A DNA stretch of 64,000 nt from Dickeya poaceiphila (GTDB lineage Bacteria; Pseudomonadota; Gammaproteobacteria; Enterobacterales; Enterobacteriaceae). The DNA lies in contig NZ_CP042220.2 of NCBI RefSeq assembly GCF_007858975.2, forward strand, positions 4,253,155 to 4,317,154, read 5' to 3'. The notes below the pieces were generated by a model. The model saw only the letters and a list, made by a program, of their open reading frames with translations. It ran no database searches and was not told where the DNA came from. Of this stretch, positions 7,850 to 16,397 are shown piece after piece. A program made the position numbers and the translations under genes. The first letter of the stretch is position 1. Each line of letters begins with the position of its first letter.

Positions 7850-9053
7850 GGTGACAGACAAAATTGGGTATATGATGGCAATAATCATTTGCCTGATTCA
7901 GCTCACATCTTGTAGCCGGGAAGACCATGATATTTCCGGCGTCGCCACCACACTCACGACCGGAGAAAATACGGTTCAGTTAATCGATTATGGCGATCCA
8001 GGGTTGCAGCAACTCAAGCACAAATTGAGCCACAGCGATAAAGAAAAAATTCACATTCTGCAATTAGGTGATTCACATACCGCATCGGATTTTTTTTCCG
8101 GGCAACTGCGCCGTCATTTTAAGCAGCAGTATGGCGACGGCGGCGTCGGTTTTGTTAGCCCTTTAGCCATATCTGGCACCCGATTTGATAACGTCTTGTT
8201 CTCCATAGCCAAAGGCTGGAACATGATAACCAGCCGCAAAACCAGCAATGCTGGATTTACCTTAGGCGGTAATATCGCTACGCCACGTCAGGACAATAAT
8301 GATGCGCAGCTGGCGGTGCGCGATACGGAACCGACCTTTTCGATGCAAGCGTTATACCGTAATCAGGCGAACGGGAAGATACAGATCCAGAATCAGGCAG
8401 TTATGCTCCCCGGCAGCCAGTCCCAGTGGGTATTGAGCCAGCCAGTGACTGTCCAGTCTCCGGTCAGGTATTCGTTATCGCTTTCAGGAGGAAGCCAACT
8501 GGCCGGATGGCTGCTTTCATCCAATCACCGTGGCGGTGTCATGTTAAGTGCGCTAGGTATCAATGGCGCTCAGGTTTCTATGCTGGATAAATGGCGCGAT
8601 AACTGGTTATCCACATTAAAAATATTGAAACCGGATATGGTAATACTGGCGTACGGTACGAACGAAGCCTTTGACCAACAGCTTGATATTCAACGTTATC
8701 GAAAAAATTATAGCGAACATATACGGGCTATCCGGCGTGTGTTACCCAATGCAGTTATTCTGCTGGTTAGCCCCGGCAGCAGCATCAGTAATAAAACTGG
8801 CGTATCCTGTCAGCAACAGCAATCCGTTGCATTAAAACCGGTTATTCAGGCACAGCGAGATATTGCCCGAATCCATCACACGCTGTTTTGGGACTGGTTT
8901 GATTACATGGGGGGAGACTGTGCCATTGAACGCTGGCAACAACAGGGCATTGCGCGCCCCGACCTGATTCACCTGACTCAGCAAGGCTATCAGCGTAGTG
9001 CTGACGCGCTATGGCGGCAGTTGGCGACATTGCTTCATACCACGCAGAAATAG
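7839..9053 (+). CDS. SGNH lipoprotein, probable peptidoglycan O-acetyl esterase (Ape1-like, CE17)
   Basis: A 404-aa protein with a lipoprotein signal (lipobox LTSC, Cys25). Its SGNH elements are Ser79 in LQLGDSHTASDFF, YGTNEAF in the middle, and Asp375/His378 in DLIHLT. The GDSHTA-DFF motif, Asp-x-x-His spacing and about 400-residue length resemble Neisseria Ape1, which removes acetyl from MurNAc so that lytic transglycosylases can act. It is third in the MBOAT-SGNH-SGNH operon and overlaps its upstream neighbour by 11 bases; AGGAGG lies 12 bases before its ATG. A lipid anchor would hold the esterase at a membrane. The assignment comes from motif memory plus gene order. Confidence 0.75.
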   Translation: MPDKVTDKIGYMMAIIICLIQLTSCSREDHDISGVATTLTTGENTVQLIDYGDPGLQQLKHKLSHSDKEKIHILQLGDSHTASDFFSGQLRRHFKQQYGDGGVGFVSPLAISGTRFDNVLFSIAKGWNMITSRKTSNAGFTLGGNIATPRQDNNDAQLAVRDTEPTFSMQALYRNQANGKIQIQNQAVMLPGSQSQWVLSQPVTVQSPVRYSLSLSGGSQLAGWLLSSNHRGGVMLSALGINGAQVSMLDKWRDNWLSTLKILKPDMVILAYGTNEAFDQQLDIQRYRKNYSEHIRAIRRVLPNAVILLVSPGSSISNKTGVSCQQQQSVALKPVIQAQRDIARIHHTLFWDWFDYMGGDCAIERWQQQGIARPDLIHLTQQGYQRSADALWRQLATLLHTTQK

Positions 9054-9097
9054 CCGCTCACCTGATGGCTACCTGCCATTACTATTCTATTGCCTTA

Positions 9098-9745
9098 TTA
9101 TCCCCCCTGATAACGCCCCGGTTTATGCCAGTTCATCAGCATCGCGTTCATCGCCAGCGCACTGAGTGCTGACCACAACAACAGGTGAACCGGCATGGCT
9201 ATCATGGATACGGCGAACACCAGCACATCGAGCAGCATCTGACTTTTGCCGGCATTGATGTTGAAACGTTTGTAGAGCCACAACGTCACCACGCCGGTGC
9301 CACCGACCGAAGCATTGTGGCGAGCCAGCGAGAGCACGCCCATACCGAGAAAGGTGCCGCCCACCAACGCAGAAAACAGCGGGTGGACATAGTCGATGGT
9401 CAACAAGCCCGGCACCGCCTGGGTGGCAGCGCTCAGGGCGAGATTGACGATCAGTGTTTTTAGCGTAAAGGCACGCCCCATGCTGAAGTAGCAGAAAATC
9501 ATGAACGGGATGTTGGCGAGGATAAACAGTACGCCAATCGATAGCGGAACAAAGTAGGACAACAGCAAGGCGATGCCGGCAATCCCGCCGGTGATCATAC
9601 CTGAGAGTTTGAGCAGATTCAGACCAAAGGCGATAAACATCACCCCCAGCACCAGGCCGTAAACATCATCTTTCAGGGTGTGAGCCAGCGCCGGTTTCTG
9701 GCCAGTTTCCGCTGTCTTGGGCGACGTAACAGAGTCTTTCAGCAT
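9098..9745 (-). CDS. YitT/DUF161-family integral membrane protein
   Basis: A 215-aa protein with five or six hydrophobic segments. The DUF161 features are GVMFIAFGLNLLKLSGMITGGIAGIALLLSY near the N-terminus and the conserved GGTGVVTLWLYKRFNINAGKSQ segment. The family is found widely in bacteria and its transport substrate is unknown. It is monocistronic, convergent with the O-acetylation operon across 44 bases and divergent from a remnant regulator. No promoter element could be assigned with confidence. Confidence 0.85.
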   Translation of the reverse strand: MLKDSVTSPKTAETGQKPALAHTLKDDVYGLVLGVMFIAFGLNLLKLSGMITGGIAGIALLLSYFVPLSIGVLFILANIPFMIFCYFSMGRAFTLKTLIVNLALSAATQAVPGLLTIDYVHPLFSALVGGTFLGMGVLSLARHNASVGGTGVVTLWLYKRFNINAGKSQMLLDVLVFAVSMIAMPVHLLLWSALSALAMNAMLMNWHKPGRYQGG

Positions 9746-9819
9746 GAAGCTATCTCATCAACTCGATGTCATCGGGTTTAGTCATAAGAAATGCATATAT
9801 TTGCGGTTTTCATGACTGA

Positions 9820-9999
9820 ACATTCATTAATGATATTCAAATTACCATTGTTCATGAGCAGCTCGCCAGTGTTGACGAAGTGATGGAGTGTCGCCTGATG
9901 TCCGGCAGTCACGATGTTATGTGGCGGACGGTGGCCGCCAGCCTGTCGGATATCGAGACACTCTTGCAAAAAACCGTTCAAAATCTGAGGACTGCGTGA
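9820..9999 (+). pseudogene. remnant of an Lrp/AsnC-family regulator (C-terminal ligand-binding half)
   Basis: From a stop at 9817 the frame is open to TGA at 9997-9999. It reads ITIVHEQLASVDEVMECRLM, then SGSHDVMWRTVAASLSDIE and a short tail. This matches the end of the AsnC/Lrp effector domain (pattern V-x-EC-x-x-x-SG-x-x-D). The N-terminal helix-turn-helix DNA-binding part is missing and there is no good start, so it should be inactive. A terminator-like hairpin straddles its stop codon. Confidence 0.6.
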
Positions 10000-10015
10000 T
10001 CTGCAGTCCTCATTT
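9987..10015 (+). terminator. hairpin terminator at the end of the Lrp-type remnant
   Basis: A 9-bp stem (9987-9995 with 10003-10011) with a 7-nt loop is followed by ATTTTC. The stop codon of the remnant lies in the loop region. It may still end transcription entering from the left. Confidence 0.65.
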
Positions 10016-10071
10016 TCACTGCGGCGACCGATTTACAAAACCGCGCTGCCGGTTAAGGCAACGGTATGACA

Positions 10072-11193
10072 TCAGGCAGCAAATTCGCCGCTGGCAATCA
10101 GAAAATCAATCAACGCAGTCAGGGTTTTCAGGTCATCAAACGCGATGTTGTGAAACAGCGCAATACGTAGCTGATTTCGCCCCAGCGCCCGGTAACCTTC
10201 AATGCCATGCACCAACCCTTGCTCGTCCAGATACCGGGTCAGTTTGTCTACGGAAATAGTATCCGCCACGTCGATGGTGGCGACGGTAGTCGAGCGAAAC
10301 GCCGGGTCAGCCACATATGCCGATAAATAATCCCGCTCGCTGGCCCACTGATACAACAACGCCGCTTTAGCGACAGCCTGGCGTTCCACCTCGTCAAAGC
10401 CCAGCGCATTCATGCGTTTGACCTGTTCAGCGAACAGGAACAATGTCACCACCGCCGGAGTATTGTAAGTCTGCTGTTGTTCGCTGTTGCTCAGCGCCAG
10501 CTTCCAGTCTGCAAATGCCGGAATATAACGGCTGGGATCGGCGGCGATCTCCACGATCCGCGCTTTAGCTTTCGGCGATAAAATAGCGACAAACAATCCG
10601 CCTTCACTGGCGAACACTTTTTGCGGCGAGAAGAAAAACACATCCACGCGGGAGAGGTCACAGGCGATTTGCCCCGCACCGCTGGTAGCGTCGATTGCCA
10701 GCAGGCAATCCTCGCCGACCACGGGTAAACGGGTGTTCATCACCCCAGTGGAGGTTTCATTCAGCGTGCAGGCCACCACGTCCGCGCCATCGGTCACAAA
10801 GGCGGTGTTGGCCTGACCGTATTCCACGGCAACGCTATCCGCCTGAATCCATGGAATCCGGCGCGAGGCTTTAAACCATTTGTCGGAAAACTCGCCGCAG
10901 GTGTGGTGAACAATACGCTTTCTGACCAGCCCAAGGCCGACCATATCAAACAGCACCGTGGCGCCGCCGTTGCCCAGCACGATGCTGTAACCATCGGGAA
11001 CTGACAGATAATCCCGCAGCCCCTGCTGAATCTCGCGGCATAGCGCGCGCACGGGTTCCTTACGATGGCTGGTGCCCAGCAAATGCGGCCCCTGATCTTG
11101 TAGATGCGTCAGATCATCAAGTTGAATCAGCGACGGGCCGCAGCCAAAACGAGGATCAGATGGAATCAGTGCTTCTGGAAGGGTTATCGCCAC
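10072..11193 (-). CDS. phosphoserine transaminase, mycobacterial-type (class V aminotransferase)
   Basis: A 373-aa PLP enzyme of the SerC group. SPQKVFASEGG carries the PLP lysine (K192); GNGGATVLFD and TSHRKEPV are conserved active-site segments. The start chosen is GTG at 11193, six bases after AAGGAG; an ATG at 11226 lacks a ribosome site. The sequence fits the actinobacterial phosphoserine transaminase branch better than the enterobacterial SerC linked to aroA. The reaction would be 3-phosphohydroxypyruvate plus glutamate to phosphoserine, or a related amino-transfer if it has a specialised role. It is monocistronic. The branch assignment is from pattern recognition and needs a tree. Confidence 0.75.
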   Translation of the reverse strand: MAITLPEALIPSDPRFGCGPSLIQLDDLTHLQDQGPHLLGTSHRKEPVRALCREIQQGLRDYLSVPDGYSIVLGNGGATVLFDMVGLGLVRKRIVHHTCGEFSDKWFKASRRIPWIQADSVAVEYGQANTAFVTDGADVVACTLNETSTGVMNTRLPVVGEDCLLAIDATSGAGQIACDLSRVDVFFFSPQKVFASEGGLFVAILSPKAKARIVEIAADPSRYIPAFADWKLALSNSEQQQTYNTPAVVTLFLFAEQVKRMNALGFDEVERQAVAKAALLYQWASERDYLSAYVADPAFRSTTVATIDVADTISVDKLTRYLDEQGLVHGIEGYRALGRNQLRIALFHNIAFDDLKTLTALIDFLIASGEFAA

Positions 11194-11400
11194 ATGTCTC
11201 TCCTTAGGTTCAGCATTGTTTTTCATGATGTTGTTTTTACGATGTGTTTTTTATGAGCATACGCAGGATGGAAGAAAAGCGGTACGACTATTTCCGCCTG
11301 CTGATGGTATCAGGTAAGGCCTCTCGTTATGGTCAGCGTTGTTCAGGCAAGCTCTCTGGTGGGATGATAAATCTTCAGCGTGAACAGAAGGAGTAAAGCT

Positions 11401-11853
11401 GTGTCAGTACAATGGAAGCAGGAAAACTATCAGGTTTCGACAGATCCGCGGCGGCTCGACCTGGATACCATTCACAATTACCTCACCACCTCCAGTTGGG
11501 CGGCCGGCATTGACCGGGAAACCGTTGCACTCTCTGTCGCCAACAGCCTGTGTTTCGGGTTGTATCATCAGGCACGACAGATCGGTTTCGCCCGCATGGT
11601 GACGGATTTCGCCACCTTCGGCTATCTGTGTGATGTGTTTGTGCTGCCCGCGCATCAGGGGACCGGGCTGGGGCGTTTTCTGGTGGAATGCACGCTAAGC
11701 CACCCGCGATTGCAGCGCCTGCGCCGTCAGTTGCTGCTAACGTCTACCGCACCGTGGTTGTACCAAAAAGTCGGATACGAGCCGATCAATCGCCAGAATT
11801 ACGCCTGGACGCTTGTCCGCCAGGACATTTACAGCACAAGGACGACATCCTGA
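11401..11853 (+). CDS. GNAT-family N-acetyltransferase
   Basis: A 150-aa protein with the acetyl-CoA binding motif HQGTGLGRFLVE and the preceding CDVFVLPAH strand typical of small GNAT enzymes. The GTG at 11401 is preferred to the GTG at 11380 because AGAAGGAG (11386-11393) lies seven bases in front of it. The substrate is not predictable. It is divergent from the phosphoserine transaminase gene and not obviously linked to glk downstream. Confidence 0.85.
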   Translation: MSVQWKQENYQVSTDPRRLDLDTIHNYLTTSSWAAGIDRETVALSVANSLCFGLYHQARQIGFARMVTDFATFGYLCDVFVLPAHQGTGLGRFLVECTLSHPRLQRLRRQLLLTSTAPWLYQKVGYEPINRQNYAWTLVRQDIYSTRTTS

Positions 11854-12402
11854 TCTGATTCCGGCAGCGTTCTTCAGGCGCGGTGTCGGCGCAGCGGATT
11901 AAACGGATTATATGGTTGATGATCTCAACCATATGGCGACGCCTTGCCGCCCATCATTCCCCCCTTCAACCGCACGGATAAAACCTTGCCCATCACGCGG
12001 TACATTCTTAGCGATAATCGCGACAAAACGCCGCAAAATCGCGCACTGGCGTTTGACGTCACCAATCATGACGATATTCTGGAAGCCATTGAGAAAGTTC
12101 GGTTAACAGGGAGCTTGCCGGGCTAGTACGTTGCCGCGTTCTGCACCGGTCTGACGTTATCCGGCGAGGTCATATGACCTGGGCAAAGAAGACCTGCTCC
12201 AGAGCAGGCTCTTGCATGTTGGGACGTTATGCTGCAACTAAAAGCGGGGGAAGAGGGCTTGACTTGCCGGGTCACGCCTCCCTGATGGCAGGGACTGCCA
12301 GTGAATATGAGTGAGATTCGGGCGTGCTTGCCGTTAGCAGTGCGCGGTTTTCCCCGTGTGCTCAAGTACGCATGATGATATTTCAATGGGAGAAACTAAT
12401 TT
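11854..12402. other. intergenic region before glk
   Basis: About 550 bases. It holds a perfect inverted repeat (10-bp arms 11910-11919 and 11925-11934, 5-nt loop), a coding remnant near 11974-12126, and a 7-bp hairpin at 12193-12208 without a T-run. The glk promoter must lie in the last 250 bases, but I could not assign an operator. Confidence 0.5.
11974..12126 (+). pseudogene. possible truncated DUF3861-like gene
   Basis: The frame reads TRYILSDNRDK..., then ALAFDVTNHDDILEAIEKVR, and stops at 12126. The NHDDIL-x-x-[IV]EK-[IV]R core is like small DUF3861 proteins, but the usual C-terminal half is absent and there is no ATG with a ribosome site. I read it as a remnant. Chance similarity over 35 residues is possible. 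Confidence 0.35.
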
Positions 12403-13371
12403 ATGCATCAGTATGCGCTGGTAGGTGATGTCGGTGGCACCAACGCACGTCTTGCCTTGTGTGAACTGGCGAATGGGCAGCTGTCACACAGCAAACAGTA
12501 CGCGGTTCAGGAGCACGACAGTCTGGAAGAGGCGATTCGTTTGTTTCTGGCAGAACACACCGATCTCATCATCAAAGAAGCTTGTATTGCTATTGCCTGC
12601 CCGGTAACCGACGACTGGGTAGAGATGACGAATCATCACTGGGCATTCTCCATAGACGCCATGCGGCAAAACCTGGGTTTTGAACAACTGTCGGTCATCA
12701 ACGATTTTACTGCCGTCAGTATGGCGATTCCGGTCCTGAAGCCGGAAGATGCGATTCAACTGGGCGGCACAGCGCCAGTCGCTGATAAGCCGGTGGCGGT
12801 GTACGGTGCCGGAACCGGGCTGGGTGTGGCATACCTGTTGCCAGTGAACGGAAAATGGCTGAGCCTGCCAAGCGAAGGCGGTCACGTCGATTTTGCGCCC
12901 AATAGCGAAGAAGAAGACATCCTGTTGCAGGTGTTGCGTCAGGAGCTGGGGCACGTCTCTGCTGAACGTGTGCTATCCGGGCCGGGGCTGGTGAATATTT
13001 ACCGGGCCATCGTCAAAGCAGACAACCGGGTGCCGGAAGCGTTGACGCCGCAGATAGTGTCTGAACGCGCGCTGGCGCACAACGATGTTGACTGCCTGCG
13101 GGCGCTGTCGCTGTTTTGCGTACTGATGGGGCGTTTTGGCGGCAACCTGGCGATGACGCTCGGCACCTTCGGCGGCGTCTATATCGCTGGCGGCATTGTG
13201 CCTCGTTTTCTGGAATTCTTCCGCAATTCCGGTTTTCGCAGCGCTTTTGAAGACAAAGGCCGTTTCCGCGATTATCTGGCCGACATTCCGGCGTTCATGA
13301 TAACGCACCCGCAGCCGGGACTGCTGGGCGCTGGCGCTTATCTGCGTCAGGCGCTGGGGCAGACGCTGTAA
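12403..13371 (+). CDS. glk: glucokinase
   Basis: A 322-aa cytoplasmic enzyme, as long as E. coli Glk (321 aa). The N-terminal phosphate-binding loop is [13 protein letters not shown], and [13 protein letters not shown] holds the catalytic Asp101. [11 protein letters not shown] and [12 protein letters not shown] complete the glucose/ATP sites. It phosphorylates free cytoplasmic glucose with ATP, for instance glucose from intracellular disaccharide cleavage. It is monocistronic, with GGGAGAAA ahead of the ATG and a strong terminator at 13401. Confidence 0.97.
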   Translation: MHQYALVGDVGGTNARLALCELANGQLSHSKQYAVQEHDSLEEAIRLFLAEHTDLIIKEACIAIACPVTDDWVEMTNHHWAFSIDAMRQNLGFEQLSVINDFTAVSMAIPVLKPEDAIQLGGTAPVADKPVAVYGAGTGLGVAYLLPVNGKWLSLPSEGGHVDFAPNSEEEDILLQVLRQELGHVSAERVLSGPGLVNIYRAIVKADNRVPEALTPQIVSERALAHNDVDCLRALSLFCVLMGRFGGNLAMTLGTFGGVYIAGGIVPRFLEFFRNSGFRSAFEDKGRFRDYLADIPAFMITHPQPGLLGAGAYLRQALGQTL

Positions 13372-13400
13372 CCCCCAATCCCGCTCCGATAAGCTATTCG

Positions 13401-13430
13401 TCAGGTAACCTGTGGGTTACCTGACTGTTT
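13401..13430 (+). terminator. rho-independent terminator after glk
   Basis: A 10-bp perfect stem (13401-13410 with 13415-13424), TGTG loop, then CTGTTTT. It isolates glk from the AT-rich island that follows. Confidence 0.85.
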
Positions 13431-13558
13431 TGATACTCCTGCGGACGTATTATCGGTGGTTCTACTACTGGAAATAGCGGTCATTGCCAGGGTGGCGGCG
13501 GCTGGTGATAAAACAAAGGAGGGCTATTTCCTTCCTTTTATTTTATAAAGAATTTCTT

Positions 13559-13819
13559 ATGTTTAACGATATTTTAAAAACATTGCCTCATAATATGAGT
13601 GCTCCCGACATTGTCGATGAGCCGACACTAGAAAGTGCTGTTCAATACATTGATGAAATGGATTTTAGTAATATCAGGATGAAACTAACTAAATATGTTC
13701 CATTAGTATGCCGAGTCTGGAGTGATGATGATTATCTTAATCTTCAGAGGGCATTTGAAATCACCCAGTTTATCTATGAGGAGGAGTTTGGTGAAAAAAT
13801 GCTTAATATTTGGCAATAA
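13559..13819 (+). CDS. 86-aa protein of unknown function, coupled to a MATE-like transporter
   Basis: A small hydrophilic acidic protein (starts MFNDILKTLPHNMSAPDIVD, ends EEEFGEKMLNIWQ) without signal peptide or membrane helix. Its DEPTLESAVQYIDEMDFSNIR segment and W-S-D-D-D-Y faintly resemble the start of longer proteins with a [DF]FSxIRxKL...GWS pattern, but the conserved continuation is missing. The ATG at 13559 has only a weak AAAG upstream; a stronger AAGGAGGG at 13515-13522 has no in-frame start. Its 3' end contains the ribosome site and start of the transporter gene, with 29 bases overlap. Base composition is far more AT-rich than the chromosome around it, suggesting recent transfer. 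Confidence 0.7.
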   Translation: MFNDILKTLPHNMSAPDIVDEPTLESAVQYIDEMDFSNIRMKLTKYVPLVCRVWSDDDYLNLQRAFEITQFIYEEEFGEKMLNIWQ

Positions 13820-15104
13820 TAGTGATTATTTGTTTAATTTCTATAAGAAGATATTTCCCTTTTGCACAAGTCGTTTTTCACCCTATATTGGATTTATGAT
13901 AATAACCATCGTCATGGCCAGATATAACAGGGAAGAGTTGGCGATTTTTAGTTATTTTACTGCTCTTTTTGCACTTCCTGTTACAATCCTATCAATGCCT
14001 TTAGCTATGATTGGTAATCTGGTTACTAGTGGGCAGAGAGATGGAAAATCGGGTGGAGCTATATTTCTTTCTGGCATTCCACTAGGAATTATACTTTCAA
14101 TATCCGGTTTTTTTATATCGTGGATAATTGGTGATTTTTTTCTGAATGTATACGAGAAAGAATCTTATCAGGTTTATATCTATTGTGTTCCATTTTTGAT
14201 ATTTAATAATTATCTTTTTTTCTTTATTGAGAGTTTTATAAGTAGCGGTTTTATTGCCAAAATAAAAGCATTACTTTCTTTACTTTCCTCTTTATTTATT
14301 GCATCAATTGCTTTTTATTTAAGTGATATAAAGGCAATTGATGTTTTTTGGTCTTTTTTATTTATTGAGGTTTCGTTTTTATTTTTCTATGGTGGAGTTA
14401 TTTTTTATAAGAAAATAGATTGGAACTTGAAAGAAATTAATTATAAGAGAATAACCAGTCAACTGATTAAGTTTGGCTCACCCATAGCTATTGGTCTGGC
14501 TGGACAGAAGTTAGTCTATTTCCTTTTAACGCAAAGACTAATGGGGATTAATCCTTTATATGTTTCTGATCTTTCAGTGATAATGAGTGTTATAGGGTTG
14601 ATTAGCATTCCTGTTGGTGCATTTTCTCAGATACATAGCTTATTTGTTAGTGAGAGGAAACTTTCAGAGCAATATGTTTTTTTCAAGGTTGGATTATTTT
14701 TAATACTTTTAATTTGCTTGATTACTATGTTGCTTCTCTCAATTTTTATGAAAGAAATTATGATGTTATATGGAAATAGTGCATTACTTAACAATACACC
14801 TGTATATATATCTATATTCTTGCTTTTTATTACATCATCTTATATGCAGCTTGGGATGTCACATTTGAGGGCAATAAATGATACCTTTATCCCCCAGGGA
14901 GTCGCTAACATTGTTCTGATTATTCTTTTCTTACCTATTATATGGATGCCGTCCTTTAACAATATGAATGTATCCAGTTTCATTATTGTTCAAGCTGCTT
15001 GTCTTTTTATTATATGTCTATTTTTATTCCTTAGAGTAAAGAATAAGGCATTATCCCAGGTTGGTGTTAGCAGAATAGATCTTTTGGGGAGTAATAAAGG
15101 ATAG
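13791..15104 (+). CDS. MATE/polysaccharide-flippase-like multidrug or metabolite exporter
   Basis: A 437-aa membrane protein with about 12 hydrophobic segments in the pattern of the MOP (MATE/Wzx) superfamily. The late motif HLRAINDTFIPQG resembles the RAxxDTxxP segment of MATE exporters. GTG at 13791 is chosen because GAGGAGG precedes it at good spacing inside the upstream gene; further upstream ATGs only extend the frame into that gene. Codon use is strongly A/T-biased (many TTT, ATA, TTA), unlike all neighbours. With the coupled 86-aa protein it forms a compact, probably imported unit. The substrate is unknown; export of a small metabolite or peptide is an inference. Confidence 0.75.
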   Translation: MKKCLIFGNNSDYLFNFYKKIFPFCTSRFSPYIGFMIITIVMARYNREELAIFSYFTALFALPVTILSMPLAMIGNLVTSGQRDGKSGGAIFLSGIPLGIILSISGFFISWIIGDFFLNVYEKESYQVYIYCVPFLIFNNYLFFFIESFISSGFIAKIKALLSLLSSLFIASIAFYLSDIKAIDVFWSFLFIEVSFLFFYGGVIFYKKIDWNLKEINYKRITSQLIKFGSPIAIGLAGQKLVYFLLTQRLMGINPLYVSDLSVIMSVIGLISIPVGAFSQIHSLFVSERKLSEQYVFFKVGLFLILLICLITMLLLSIFMKEIMMLYGNSALLNNTPVYISIFLLFITSSYMQLGMSHLRAINDTFIPQGVANIVLIILFLPIIWMPSFNNMNVSSFIIVQAACLFIICLFLFLRVKNKALSQVGVSRIDLLGSNKG

Positions 15105-15143
15105 ATGAAGGGGGGCAGTAAAAAGGTAAGTGAACCTACAATA

Positions 15144-15270
15144 TATACCCGTCATACTTCAAGTTGCAGGAAGGCAGCAAAAGAGTGAATCCCGATGAGC
15201 TTACTCTAGTAAGTGTTTCGGGTGAACGAACGCAACCAATACACCTGCAACTTGAAGTATGACGGGTATA
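15144..15270. repeat. full-length 127-bp ERIC (IRU) element
   Basis: Exactly 127 bases, starting TATACCCGTCATACTTCAAG and ending with its near-perfect inverse GAAGTATGACGGGTATA. The centre contains GTGAATCCCGATGAGCTTAC, a stretch recognised from the ERIC consensus, and a core that folds into a long hairpin. It lies between the end of the AT-rich transporter gene and the end of the oppositely oriented AhpD-type gene. Confidence 0.93.
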
Positions 15271-15278
15271 AATCTGAT

Positions 15279-16397
15279 TTACCGTCCCGGCCAGAACGGC
15301 TCGCCCAGCGTCAGCATCAACCGGTTGGCCCAGGCAAAAAACGCGGTGGACTGAATCAGGTCGAGAATATCCAGCGTGTCCAACCCTTGTTCACGCAGGC
15401 GTGCCAGATCCTGTGCGTTGGCCTGCGATGGCGTGGTGGATAGCCGGGCGGCGAAGGTGATGATCGCCTGCCAGCGGGGGGGCTGTCCTGCGGCGAGATC
15501 TTCCCCCGGTGGTATTTCAAGCAGGCGTTGTACGGCGTCATGCTGCTTCGACAGTTGGCTGGCCTTGCGGGCGTGTACCGAGGCGCAATAAATACAGCCG
15601 TTTACCTTGCTGACGACGGCGGCAGCCAGTTCCCGGTCCTGACGCGGCAGGCCACCGGACGTATAGAAGATGCCCTTGTCGGTGAGGGTGCGTTGCTCCA
15701 GCACCGGCAGATTGCGGCCCAGCAAGCGGAAGTAATCGGAATCGGTATGACCGAAACGTGCCAGAATGGCTTGCTCATCCGGGGTAAATTCCGCCAGCGG
15801 TTTGGCCGGGAGCCACGGTTCCCAGCCGAGTTCGCCCTGTGTAAACGCATTCGGGGCGGTTTTGCCGCTGTTGGTCAGCGCCTGGGTATGCCAGTGACCG
15901 GCGACAGCGGCTGGTGCAATGGGTGCCAGTTCCCCGGCGTGACCGGCCAGTAGCCGATAGCCGTACAGCAAGCGGCTTTGAAAACTGACAAACGCGACCA
16001 GTTGCGACAGGGTGACGATATCGTCTACCTCCCAACCCGCTTGTTGCAGCGCCTGCAAGGATTCCGGTTGTGCGGCGATGGGCTGTAATGCCAGACGTTC
16101 GGCATGTTCCAGCGCCAGGTCCAGCGCTGCGCCGGGCGTCGGGGCCGGAAAATCCGCCAGCCGTTGGGCATAAAAGTGCTGTAAACGGGCGTTCTGATGC
16201 CAGCCGCTGACCTTTTCGGCGATGAAAAAGCGCAATGCCAGCGGTAACGTGTTGCTTGTCGTCTGGCTGAACAGCGCGTCGTAGCTGCCTTGCGTATGCC
16301 GGGTGGCGGCATCACGCGTCGCTCTGGCCTGCGCCAGCGGCGAATCCGGGGCGATCTCCGCCAGCGTATCCAAAATGTCGGATGTTGACTGTGTCAT
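15279..16397 (-). CDS. fused CMD / alkylhydroperoxidase-domain protein
   Basis: A 372-aa protein with two related halves. Residues about 1-185 resemble the CMD-like Avi_7170-type family. Residues about 190-372 are an AhpD-type domain with the redox motif NGCIYCASVHARKA (Cys268, Cys271, His275). AhpD-type domains use such a Cys pair for thiol redox chemistry. It is last in the six-gene operon and overlaps the monooxygenase gene by 4 bases (ATGA), so its role is probably tied to the monooxygenase product. The two-domain reading is from memory of the separate families and should be checked. Confidence 0.8.
   Translation of the reverse strand: MTQSTSDILDTLAEIAPDSPLAQARATRDAATRHTQGSYDALFSQTTSNTLPLALRFFIAEKVSGWHQNARLQHFYAQRLADFPAPTPGAALDLALEHAERLALQPIAAQPESLQALQQAGWEVDDIVTLSQLVAFVSFQSRLLYGYRLLAGHAGELAPIAPAAVAGHWHTQALTNSGKTAPNAFTQGELGWEPWLPAKPLAEFTPDEQAILARFGHTDSDYFRLLGRNLPVLEQRTLTDKGIFYTSGGLPRQDRELAAAVVSKVNGCIYCASVHARKASQLSKQHDAVQRLLEIPPGEDLAAGQPPRWQAIITFAARLSTTPSQANAQDLARLREQGLDTLDILDLIQSTAFFAWANRLMLTLGEPFWPGR

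Noticed and set aside
12123..12386. Minus-strand 87-codon frame upstream of glk
   Set aside because: It covers the glk promoter region, has unnatural composition and no ribosome site.
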